From an uncultured Lachnospiraceae bacterium (lineage in GTDB: Bacteria > Bacillota_A > Clostridia > Lachnospirales > Lachnospiraceae), in the NCBI GenBank assembly GCA_902773195.1, contig CACYDL010000142.1, positions 1 through 9,830 on the forward strand: a stretch of DNA of 9,830 nucleotides. Direction: 5' to 3'. Positions 1 through 5,941 of the stretch are shown here, piece after piece (positions within the stretch are counted from its first letter, which is position 1; each line of letters opens with the position of its first letter). The position numbers and the translations under genes are program-made. A model generated the notes under the pieces. That model searched no databases and was not told the DNA's origin. It worked only from the letters and a program-made list of their open reading frames with translations.

Positions 1-28
1 GGTGCGCTACCACCTGTGCCAAAGTAGC
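1..28 (-). tRNA. Possible 5' end of a tRNA gene, cut by the window edge
   Basis: Read leftward from 28, the sequence fits the first part of a tRNA: a 7-base acceptor strand (GCTACTT, 28-22), T8 and G9 (21-20), a D stem GCAC (19-16), a D loop AGGTGGTA with the expected A14, G18-G19 and A21 (15-8), a second D-stem strand GCGC (7-4) and the first bases of the anticodon arm. The D stem has one A-C mismatch (12-23). A good leftward promoter lies about 15 bases upstream. The anticodon and 3' half lie outside the window, so identity cannot be assigned and the call may be chance. Confidence 0.25.
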
Positions 29-49
29 CTGCGAATTGACGCAAAACAA

Positions 50-78
50 ATTATAACCGATTCGACGCTGTTTTGCAA
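50..78 (-). promoter_or_regulatory. Leftward sigma-A-type promoter
   Basis: On the minus strand there is a -35 TTGCAA (78-73), a 17-base spacer and a perfect -10 TATAAT (55-50), which places transcription start near 43. It points out of the window, toward the possible tRNA start. An 8-base perfect inverted repeat (GCAAAACA at 41-48, TGTTTTGC at 69-76) brackets the -10 box and could be an operator or a hairpin. Spacing and box quality are good, but no transcript is visible here to confirm it. Confidence 0.5.
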
Positions 79-81
79 CAG

Positions 82-132
82 TGAAATTAAAACTCTTTCC
101 GGCGTCTGAAATTAAAAACTCTTTCCGGCGTC
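82..132 (-). repeat. Array A: two tandem copies of a 25-26 bp unit after the SHOCT gene
   Basis: Two adjacent near-identical copies (82-106 and 107-132) differ only by one A in an A-run. Read in the direction of the gene that ends at 139, each copy begins CGCCGGAAAGAG and ends in a T/A-rich stretch. The bases between the stop codon and the first full copy (GCGCCGGA) look like a fragment of a third. CCGG-ACG-CCGG could form a small hairpin followed by a T-run, so the block might act as a weak terminator, but the stem is only 4 bp. Confidence 0.75.
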
Positions 133-138
133 CGGCGC

Positions 139-813
139 TCATCCCATGCGGGAATACAGCAGCGCCCGCTTCCGGTTGTATTCCTCCTCGCTGAGGATCC
201 CGATGGCCCTGAGATCCTCCAGCTTCCGGAGAGCGTCCTCCACCACCGCGCGGGAGAGGGGGCCGTCGGAGGCGGGGCCTGCCTGCGGCGCCGCCGGTGC
301 CGGTGTCTCCGGGACGGATCCGATGTCGAGATCCGCGCCCTCGCGGGCGACCGTCTCATTTTCCACCACGTCCCGTATCTCGCCGCTGTCCATTCCCGGA
401 AGCCTTGCCGGGGCGTCGTCCGGTCTGGGCGCTCCGCTGTAGCCTCTCCGGTCCTTCCAGGAGCCGCGCCGCATCCGCGCCTTTTCGAGGGCTTTCCTCT
501 CGATCCGGCGGTTTCTCCGGTTGACCCGGATGGTCACCAGCAGGTAGCTCAGGAGACGCACCAGCAGGAGGACCGCCAGCAGGATGAGCATGAGCCAGAA
601 GAAGGCGTAGCGCCTCTTGAAGTAGGCGCCCACACCCGCGGCCACCGCGGCCAGCACCAGGATCTCCCGGATCACCCTGGCGGGCTTGTTGTTGAGAAAC
701 AGGGAGATCAGGTAGGCGGCCGTGACGGCGACGGCGGCGACGGCGAATTTTCCGGCAAAAATGGTTCTGATGAGGTCCGGCACCTGGTACAGGGCCTGAA
801 ACAGTATCTGCAT
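139..813 (-). CDS. Three-helix membrane protein with C-terminal SHOCT-like segment
   Basis: The 224-residue product has three hydrophobic stretches, about residues 20-40, 50-65 and 70-95, with no cleavable signal peptide evident. A strongly basic segment follows (about 97-125, rich in Arg and Lys), which would favour a cytoplasmic position, then a Pro/Ala-rich low-complexity linker (about 126-188). The last 30 residues (about 194-221, core LEDLRAIGILSEEEYNRKR) have the pattern of the SHOCT short C-terminal helix-turn-helix, which in other proteins is an oligomerisation or attachment module. The start is supported by GGAGG at 821-825, 7 bases upstream of the ATG. It is divergent from glnS and appears monocistronic. 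No catalytic motif is visible; function is unknown and the SHOCT assignment is from pattern only. Confidence 0.75.
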   Translation of the reverse strand: MQILFQALYQVPDLIRTIFAGKFAVAAVAVTAAYLISLFLNNKPARVIREILVLAAVAAGVGAYFKRRYAFFWLMLILLAVLLLVRLLSYLLVTIRVNRRNRRIERKALEKARMRRGSWKDRRGYSGAPRPDDAPARLPGMDSGEIRDVVENETVAREGADLDIGSVPETPAPAAPQAGPASDGPLSRAVVEDALRKLEDLRAIGILSEEEYNRKRALLYSRMG

Positions 814-1039
814 GAGGATGCCTCCGAAACAGTTTATTCCAAAGCGTTATCTGCCATGCTACCACAAAGCGGTGGGAAATACAACCGGAACGCGCCCGCG
901 TCTCCGCGGGATCGGGGCGGGCGGCCGGTCCGCCTCACGGCGCAGCACCCCGGACCGGGGCGTCCCGGCCCTGCCCGGGGGCTGCTCATAAAGCCCCGCA
1001 GAAACGGCTTCCGGGGGCGGGGCCGCCGGGCCCCTCTGC
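814..1039. other. GC-rich divergent spacer with serial hairpins, no gene seen
   Basis: This stretch separates the SHOCT gene from glnS. By direct count 901-1020 is about 79% G+C. It contains a run of possible hairpins: CCCGCG-TCTC-CGCGGG (895-910), CCCC-GGACC-GGGG (948-960), GGGGCT/AGCCCC around 976-996, and GGGGC/GCCCC-type pairings in about 1012-1036. None is followed by a T-run. Short open frames on both strands have no ribosome binding site and no recognisable product. I looked for a T-box leader, which often precedes tRNA synthetase genes in this phylum, and found no T-box consensus. Confidence 0.5.
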
Positions 1040-1068
1040 TTGCTCATTTCATGCAACTATGCTAAGAT
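1040..1068 (+). promoter_or_regulatory. Probable glnS promoter
   Basis: TTGCTC (1040-1045), a 17-base spacer and TAAGAT (1063-1068) match the sigma-A pattern and predict a start near 1075. The untranslated leader would be about 57 bases. A small hairpin, GCCCC-GGAA-GGGGC (1077-1090), with a GNRA-type loop would sit at the very 5' end of the message, where such stems can protect it from decay. That role is inferred. Confidence 0.55.
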
Positions 1069-1131
1069 AACGAGGTGCCCCGGAAGGGGCGTTTCGAAAT
1101 CATCCAACCATTATCCGGGGGAGAAGGCTTC

Positions 1132-2847
1132 ATGGAAAACCTGAACACTGCGGCGGGGGGGAACGCCGCCAATGAGACGACGGAAACAAGATCCAGGAAT
1201 TTTATCGAGACGATCATCGAGAATGATCTCGCGGAGGGGCGGTACGAAAAGATCTGCACCCGTTTCCCGCCCGAGCCGAACGGCTATCTCCACATCGGCC
1301 ACGCCAAGTCGATCATCCTCAACTACGGGCTGGCGGAGGAATACGGCGGCCAGTTCAATCTGAGGTTCGATGATACCAATCCCACGAAGGAAAAGAGCGA
1401 ATTCGTCGATTCCATCAAGGCGGACGTCGAGTGGCTGGGCGCCGACTTCGGCGACCGGTGCTATTTCGCCTCCGATTATTTCGACATCATGTACGAGAAG
1501 GCGGTCCTGCTGATCCGCAAGGGACTGGCCTACGTGAGCACCCTCTCCGCGGCGGACATGAAGGAATACCGCGGCACGCTGACCGAGCCCGGCCGGGACG
1601 ACCCGGACAGGAACCGCCCGGCGGAGGAGAGCCTTCGCCTCTTCGAGGAGATGAAGGAAGGGAAATACGAGGACGGCTCGATGGTGCTCCGCGCGAAGAT
1701 CGACATGGCATCCCCGAATATCAATATGAGGGATCCGATCCTCTACCGCATCGCCCATCTTTCCCACCAGAACACCGGCGACAGATGGTGCATTTACCCG
1801 ATGTACGACTTCGCCCATCCTATCGAGGACGCCATCGAGGGCGTCACCCACTCGATCTGCACGCTGGAGTTCGAGGACCACAGACCCCTGTACAACTGGG
1901 TGGTGGAGAACACCGATTGGGAGCATCCGCCGAAGCAGATTGAGTTCGCGAAGATGTACCTCACCAACGTGGTCACCGGAAAGCGCTATATCAAGCGCCT
2001 CGTCGAGGAGGGCATCGTCGACGGCTGGGACGATCCGAGGCTCGTGACCATCGCGGCGCTGCGCCGGCGCGGCTTCACGCCGGAGTCCATCCGCAGCTTC
2101 GTCTGGCTCAGCGGCGTCTCCAAGGCCAATTCCTCCAGCGACTACGCGATGCTGGAGTACTGCATCCGCGAGGATCTCAAGATGAAGGACGCCCGAATGA
2201 TGGCGGTGCTTCATCCCCTGAAGCTCATCATCGACAACTATCCCGAGGGGCAGACGGAGATTCTCGACGCGGACAACAACCTGGAAAATCCTGAGATGGG
2301 AAAGAGGCAGATCCCCTTCGGCCGGGAGCTCTACATCGAGGAGGAGGACTTCATGGAGAACCCCGTCCCGAAGTACAAGAGGCTCTATCCGGGCAACGAG
2401 GTCCGTCTCATGCACGCCTATTTCGTAAAGTGCGTGGGCGTCGACAAGGACGAGGACGGAAACGTCACCGCCGTCCACTGCACCTATGATCCCGAGACGA
2501 AGGCAGGAAGCGGATTTACCGGACGCAAGGTCAAGGGGACGATCCACTGGGTGCCGGCCGCGGAGTCCTTCACGGCGGAGGTCCGCCTCTACGAGAACCT
2601 GATCGACGAGGAGAAGGGCGTCTACAACGAGGACGGATCCCTCAATCTCAATCCGGAATCCCTGACGGTGGTCCGGGAGGCGCGCCTGGAGCCCGCCCTC
2701 GCCAAAGCCATGCCGGGGGACAGCTTCCAGTTTGTGAGAAACGGCTATTACTGCGCGGATCCGAAGGACTCCGTGGAGGGCAGGCCGGTGTTCAACCGGA
2801 TCGTCTCCATGAAGAGCTCCTTCAAACTTCCGCCGCAGGGAAAGTGA
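1132..2847 (+). CDS. glnS: Glutaminyl-tRNA synthetase
   Basis: This class Ic enzyme charges tRNA-Gln with glutamine using ATP in the cytoplasm. From the ATG at 1132 it has 571 residues, close to the 554 of E. coli GlnRS. The catalytic Rossmann fold starts at [17 protein letters not shown] (about 44-60, HIGH signature 54-57), followed by RFDDTNP (about 78-84). The conserved VDGWDDPRL segment is at about 296-304. The anticodon-binding beta-barrels follow, with the typical [10 protein letters not shown] at about 465-474 and the [11 protein letters not shown] stretch near 498. At the place of the KMSKS loop the sequence reads VVTGKRYIK (about 280-288), a degenerate form. The start was chosen because GGGGGAG lies just upstream (1117-1123); an in-frame GTG at 1075 coincides with the predicted transcription start and would add 19 unrelated residues. 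The HAD gene follows with a 4-base overlap. Confidence 0.96.
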   Translation: MENLNTAAGGNAANETTETRSRNFIETIIENDLAEGRYEKICTRFPPEPNGYLHIGHAKSIILNYGLAEEYGGQFNLRFDDTNPTKEKSEFVDSIKADVEWLGADFGDRCYFASDYFDIMYEKAVLLIRKGLAYVSTLSAADMKEYRGTLTEPGRDDPDRNRPAEESLRLFEEMKEGKYEDGSMVLRAKIDMASPNINMRDPILYRIAHLSHQNTGDRWCIYPMYDFAHPIEDAIEGVTHSICTLEFEDHRPLYNWVVENTDWEHPPKQIEFAKMYLTNVVTGKRYIKRLVEEGIVDGWDDPRLVTIAALRRRGFTPESIRSFVWLSGVSKANSSSDYAMLEYCIREDLKMKDARMMAVLHPLKLIIDNYPEGQTEILDADNNLENPEMGKRQIPFGRELYIEEEDFMENPVPKYKRLYPGNEVRLMHAYFVKCVGVDKDEDGNVTAVHCTYDPETKAGSGFTGRKVKGTIHWVPAAESFTAEVRLYENLIDEEKGVYNEDGSLNLNPESLTVVREARLEPALAKAMPGDSFQFVRNGYYCADPKDSVEGRPVFNRIVSMKSSFKLPPQGK

Positions 2848-3563
2848 GCCCGGTGATCCGGGCGGCGGTATTCGATCTCGACGGTACCGTGCTCTATACC
2901 CTGGACTCCATCGCGCTGGCGGGGAACCGCATGCTGAAGGCCCTCGGCCTTCCGGAGCAGCCGGTGGACGACTACAGGTATTTCTGCGGAGACGGCTCCG
3001 ACACCCTCGTCGAGAGATGCCTCAGGGCGGCCGGAGGGTACACGGAGGAGAATCTCCGGAAGGGCAGGATCCTCAACCCGAAATTTCTGGCGGAGCAGCC
3101 CCTGTACGGGGTGAAGCCCTACGACGGCATTCCCGAGGCGCTGGCGGCGCTGAAGGAGAGGGGAATCCGGCTCGCCGTCTTTTCCAACAAGCCCGACGGT
3201 CCGGCCCAGAGCGTGATCCGCGGCTGCTTCGGGGATCTCTTCGACATCGTCAGGGGACAGGTCCCCGGGACGCCGGTCAAGCCTGACCCGGCGGGAGCGC
3301 TGGCGATTCTCGCGGAACTTCGCGTAAGTCCGGAGGAAAGTCTCTATTTCGGCGACACGTGGACCGACATGAGGACCGGACGGGCCGCCGGCATGAGGAC
3401 GGTTGGGGTTCTCTGGGGCTACAGGGACGAAAAGGAGCTCGCGGAAAACGGGGCGGACCGGATTATTTCCTCGCCCGGCGAGATACCGCTCTGCTTCGGA
3501 GATGAGATCCGGGAGCAGGCGGCGGAATTCCCGGATGACCATTCTGAAGGAGGACAATCCTGA
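2844..3563 (+). CDS. HAD-superfamily phosphatase, phosphoglycolate phosphatase-like
   Basis: The 239-residue protein has all four HAD motifs: DLDGT with nucleophile Asp11 and Asp13, FSN with Ser114, a lysine at about 146 in PVKPDP, and GDTWTD with Asp171 and Asp175 for magnesium. The helical insert between motif I and motif II (about 20-90) is a C1 cap, as in Gph/PGMB-type enzymes. It probably hydrolyses a small phosphorylated metabolite in the cytoplasm; substrate specificity cannot be read from sequence, so I give no symbol. The GTG at 2844 overlaps the glnS stop (GTGA), suggesting translational coupling. A second in-frame GTG at 2853 is possible and is better spaced from the AGGG at 2837-2840. 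The C-terminal tail beyond about 220 is not conserved-looking, and its last codons resemble part of the repeat array that begins at the stop codon. Confidence 0.88.
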   Translation: MSPVIRAAVFDLDGTVLYTLDSIALAGNRMLKALGLPEQPVDDYRYFCGDGSDTLVERCLRAAGGYTEENLRKGRILNPKFLAEQPLYGVKPYDGIPEALAALKERGIRLAVFSNKPDGPAQSVIRGCFGDLFDIVRGQVPGTPVKPDPAGALAILAELRVSPEESLYFGDTWTDMRTGRAAGMRTVGVLWGYRDEKELAENGADRIISSPGEIPLCFGDEIREQAAEFPDDHSEGGQS

Positions 3564-3671
3564 GAACGCTTCTGAGGAAGAAAAAGGCTTATTTCATCCG
3601 AGAACGCTTCTGAGGAAAAAAGGGCGTATTTCATCTGAGGGCGCTTCTGAGGGAAAAGCGCATCTCATGAC
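3561..3671 (+). repeat. Array B: three tandem copies of a 37-38 bp unit at the HAD stop codon
   Basis: Copies start at 3561, 3599 and 3636. The first begins with the HAD stop codon itself. The shared core is GAGAACGCTTCTGAGGAA (3562-3579 and 3600-3617 identical; GAGGGCGCTTCTGAGGGA at 3637-3654), and each ends in a T-rich half similar to GTATTTCATC. AGAA-CGC-TTCT can pair within the core. The unit is not a multiple of three, so it is not a repeated peptide. Downstream, 3696-3715 is a separate exact duplication of GGAACAGAAC, then an A-rich stretch leads to the next gene. Confidence 0.85.
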
Positions 3672-3765
3672 GCGTGACGGGATTCCGGAAGAACCGGAAC
3701 AGAACGGAACAGAACAGATAAAAAGAAATAAGAAAGAAAATACAGACTGACAGGAGAAGGCTCTG

Positions 3766-4029
3766 ATGAACGAGTACAGCGACGAGTGTCTGGACACATT
3801 TCTGAAAAACCAGGATCAGCTTTTCGATGAACCGGTCGCGGATACCAGGGAAGAAGCGGAGGCGTTTCTGGAGGACTGCATGGCCGTGGTCGTCCCGTCG
3901 ATCCGGGACGTGAGGAGATGGCTGGACGAATCCGGAATGGATCTGGAGGGCCTGTCCGACGAGGATCTGGAGGAGCAGGCGGAGGTGTTTCCGCTTCCCG
4001 GCGGGAGCTATCTGATCGTCGAGGGCTGA
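3766..4029 (+). CDS. Small acidic protein of unknown function
   Basis: This 87-residue gene has a strong ribosome binding site (AGGAGA at 3752-3757) ahead of its ATG. The product is very acidic, with 25 Asp/Glu against 5 Lys/Arg, has no membrane segment or signal, and carries two cysteines (8 and 38). Visible blocks are a helical AEAFLEDCMAVVV segment (about 31-43), a RWLDESGMD segment (about 51-59) and a C-terminal FPLPGGSYLIVEG. My recollection is that similar short proteins occur widely in Lachnospiraceae and are sometimes labelled glyoxalase, but I see no glyoxalase metal-binding pattern and would not use that name. It lies downstream of the HAD gene and upstream of the FAD oxidoreductase, flanked on both sides by tandem arrays. 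Confidence 0.8.
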   Translation: MNEYSDECLDTFLKNQDQLFDEPVADTREEAEAFLEDCMAVVVPSIRDVRRWLDESGMDLEGLSDEDLEEQAEVFPLPGGSYLIVEG

Positions 4030-4220
4030 GAAAACCGGCGGCGGAGCTGAGCAGTCCGCGGGAGGGAAAACCGGCAAGAAAGCCGGCGAGCCCGCGGGAG
4101 AGGGAAAACCGGAAAAAGAGCCGGTGAACCCGCAGGAGGGAGAAAACCGGCGAGAGAGCCGGTCAGCCGCGGGAGAGTGAGAAAACCGGCAAGGGGGCCG
4201 CAGTACGCGGGAGCGCCTGA
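4027..4220 (+). repeat. Array C: five tandem copies of a 36-39 bp unit at the stop of the 87-residue gene
   Basis: Copies are marked by AAAACCGG at 4031, 4067, 4105, 4143 and 4182, giving periods of 36, 38, 38 and 39. The first follows directly on the stop codon (TGA 4027-4029). Most copies then read CCGGC, six bases, GCCGG, a small hairpin (4071-4086 in copy 2, 4147-4162 in copy 4); copy 3 keeps a CCGG/CCGG stem and copies 1 and 5 are degenerate. The second half of each unit is a CCGCGGGAG-like block that resembles a Shine-Dalgarno. Reading frames through the array are broken and the unit length is not a multiple of three, so I treat it as non-coding. Confidence 0.88.
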
Positions 4221-4222
4221 GC

Positions 4223-4239
4223 GGCCTGCGGAACAGGCC
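4223..4239 (+). other. Small hairpin just upstream of the FAD gene
   Basis: GGCCTG-CGGAA-CAGGCC is a perfect 6-bp stem with a 5-base loop. It lies 13 bases before the GAGGA ribosome binding site (4253-4257) and could affect translation or message decay. No T-run follows, so it is not a classical terminator. Confidence 0.4.
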
Positions 4240-4265
4240 CGGAAGCCTGTATGAGGAATAGAACG

Positions 4266-5657
4266 ATGAGTGAAAGAAAACAGTACGACGTGCTGATTAT
4301 CGGGGCCGGCCCGGGCGGCATCTACTCCGCCTACGAGCTGATGAAAAAAGCGCCGGAACTCAAGGTGGCGGTGTTCGAGACGGGACATCCCCTCGAGCAG
4401 CGGAAGTGTCCCATCGACGGCGACAAGGTGAAGAGCTGCATCCGCTGCAAGACCTGCGCCATCATGACGGGTTTCGGCGGCGCCGGAGCCTTTTCCGACG
4501 GAAAGTACAACATCACCAACGACTTCGGCGGCACCCTCTACGAGTACATCGGCAAGGAGAAGGCGCTTCAGCTGATGCGCTACGTCGACGCCATCAACGT
4601 GGCGAACGGCGGAGGAGGCACCCGCATGTACTCCACGGCGGGCAGCTCCTTCAAGAAGCTGTGTCTTCAGAACCGGCTCACGCTGCTCGACGCCTCGGTG
4701 CGCCATCTGGGAACGGACATCAATTACGTCGTGCTGAAGAATCTCTATGAGAAGCTGAAGGACAAGGTCGACTTCTTCTTCGACACGCCCGTCAGGCATC
4801 TGGAGGCGCTGGAGCCCGGCTTCCGCGTCCACACGGACGACGGCAGCGCGGAGGGCCGCCACTGCATTGTCTCCGTGGGAAGGAGCGGCAGCAAGTGGAT
4901 GGAATCCGTCTGCGAGGAGCTGGACATTCCGACGAAATCCAACCGGGTCGATATCGGCGTGCGCGTGGAGCTTCCCGCGGTGATCTTTTCCCATCTCACC
5001 GACCAGCTCTACGAGAGCAAGATCGTGTACCGCACGGAAAAATTCGAGGACAACGTCAGGACCTTCTGCATGAATCCCAACGGCATCGTCGTCAACGAGA
5101 ACACCAACGGCATCGTGACGGTGAACGGACACAGCTTCGAGGACCCGGAGAAGAAGACGGACAACACCAACTTCGCCCTGCTGGTCTCCAAGCATTTCTC
5201 CATGCCCTTCAAGGACAGCAACGGCTACGGAGAGAGCATCGCCCGCCTGTCCAACATGCTGGGAGGCGGCGTCATCGTCCAGCGGTTCGGCGACCTCGAG
5301 AGGGGGCGCAGAAGCAATGAGAACCGGATCGCAGAGTGCACCGTCAGACCGACCCTCGCGGCGACGCCCGGCGATCTCTCCCTGGTTCTGCCGAAGCGCA
5401 TTCTCGACGGAATCATCGAGATGATCCACGCCCTGGACAAGATCGCCCCGGGCACGGCCAATGATGACACGCTGCTCTACGGGGTCGAGGTCAAGTTCTA
5501 CAACATGGAGGTCGCCCTCAACGAGCACCTGGAATCCAATTATCCGGGTCTCTACATCATCGGAGACGGCAGCGGCGTCACCCACTCCCTCTCCCACGCC
5601 TCGGCGAGCGGCGTCTACGTGGCGAGACAGATCGCCGGGGCCTCCGGGCAGGACTGA
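4266..5657 (+). CDS. FAD-dependent oxidoreductase, COG2509-like (uncharacterised dehydrogenase family)
   Basis: The 463-residue protein opens with a dinucleotide-binding fold, VLIIGAGPGGIYSAYEL (GxGxxG at about 13-18), and ends with the second FAD-contacting motif LYIIGDGSGVTHSL (GDGSG about 433-437) plus a helix SGVYVARQI. These are typical of two-domain FAD oxidoreductases. A cysteine cluster, C48-x9-C58-x2-C61-x2-C64, sits just before GFGGAGAFSDGK (about 69-80); this layout is what I recall for the COG2509 NAD(FAD)-utilising dehydrogenases common in Clostridia, whose substrate is unknown. There is no signal peptide or membrane helix. The start was set at 4266 because GAGGA (4253-4257) is 8 bases upstream; an ATG at 4251 overlaps that site. 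It has its own terminator. Whether the cysteines hold a metal or form a disulfide cannot be decided here. Confidence 0.85.
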   Translation: MSERKQYDVLIIGAGPGGIYSAYELMKKAPELKVAVFETGHPLEQRKCPIDGDKVKSCIRCKTCAIMTGFGGAGAFSDGKYNITNDFGGTLYEYIGKEKALQLMRYVDAINVANGGGGTRMYSTAGSSFKKLCLQNRLTLLDASVRHLGTDINYVVLKNLYEKLKDKVDFFFDTPVRHLEALEPGFRVHTDDGSAEGRHCIVSVGRSGSKWMESVCEELDIPTKSNRVDIGVRVELPAVIFSHLTDQLYESKIVYRTEKFEDNVRTFCMNPNGIVVNENTNGIVTVNGHSFEDPEKKTDNTNFALLVSKHFSMPFKDSNGYGESIARLSNMLGGGVIVQRFGDLERGRRSNENRIAECTVRPTLAATPGDLSLVLPKRILDGIIEMIHALDKIAPGTANDDTLLYGVEVKFYNMEVALNEHLESNYPGLYIIGDGSGVTHSLSHASASGVYVARQIAGASGQD

Positions 5658-5710
5658 CCCGGCGGAGGATCTGACGGACAGACAGAACCGGAATTTCTTT
5701 TAAACAAAAC

Positions 5711-5763
5711 AAAGGACCCGTTCCGCGCCGCCTGACTGAGGCGAAGAGGAACGGGCCTTTTTT
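5711..5763 (+). terminator. Rho-independent terminator after the FAD gene, probably bidirectional
   Basis: CCCGTTCC (5717-5724) pairs with GGAACGGG (5748-5755), an inner CGCCT/AGGCG stem (5729-5733, 5739-5743) extends the structure, and six T residues follow (5758-5763). A-rich sequence on the left side (AAACAAAACAAAGG) would give a T-run in the other direction, so it may also stop leftward transcription from purC. Confidence 0.85.
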
Positions 5764-5783
5764 CGCGCGCCGGGCGGCGCGCG
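5764..5783. repeat. GC-only palindrome abutting the terminator
   Basis: CGCGCGCC, a GGGC loop and GGCGCGCG form a perfect 8-bp stem, beginning immediately after the terminator's T-run. It could be a second hairpin, a terminator part for purC, or a protein site; no further evidence is visible. Confidence 0.55.
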
Positions 5784-5816
5784 AAGCCTGATTCTCCTTT
5801 AAATCCGGGAAATGTG

Positions 5817-5941
5817 CAGTTCGGGTGAGGTTCCGGCAGCTCCGCGGGCTGTCATTCCTGTGTGAGGAAGCGGCAGTTCCGCGGGCTGTCATTCCTGTGT
5901 GAGGAAGCGGCAATTCCCGGAGCGGTCATTCCTGTGTGAGG
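5817..5941 (-). repeat. Array D: 37 bp tandem repeat that includes the end of purC
   Basis: GTCATTCCTGTGTGAGG occurs at 5851, 5888 and 5925, an exact 37-base period. The rightmost copy is the end of purC: its last four codons and stop (5926-5940). A fourth, degenerate copy lacking that core lies at about 5817-5850. On the purC strand the message after the stop therefore repeats the terminal codons and stop twice more. The variable half holds a short CGG/CCG stem (GCGG-AACTG-CCGC in the middle copy). The first 25 bases of the copies at 5851 and 5888 are identical, which points to recent duplication. Confidence 0.9.

Noticed and set aside
814..1131. T-box riboswitch upstream of glnS
   Set aside because: No T-box consensus, specifier loop or antiterminator/terminator pair was found in the leader.
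1075..1131. GTG start for glnS at 1075
   Set aside because: It coincides with the predicted transcription start, has no ribosome binding site and adds residues unlike GlnRS; the ATG at 1132 has a good site.
1111..2547. Long minus-strand open frame opposite glnS
   Set aside because: It is a shadow of the well-supported glnS gene, with no recognisable domain.
3535..3750. Open frame overlapping the HAD end and running through array B
   Set aside because: The ATG at 3535 has no ribosome binding site, the frame differs from HAD, and the repeated unit is not a multiple of three, so repeats give different peptides.
3561..4220. Arrays B and C as CRISPR
   Set aside because: Units are contiguous 36-39 bp with no alternation of an invariant repeat and unique spacers, copies are imperfect throughout, and no cas gene is nearby.
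4008..5597. Long minus-strand open frame of over 500 codons opposite the FAD gene
   Set aside because: It is the antisense shadow of a GC-rich gene with clear FAD motifs, has no domain and runs through array C.
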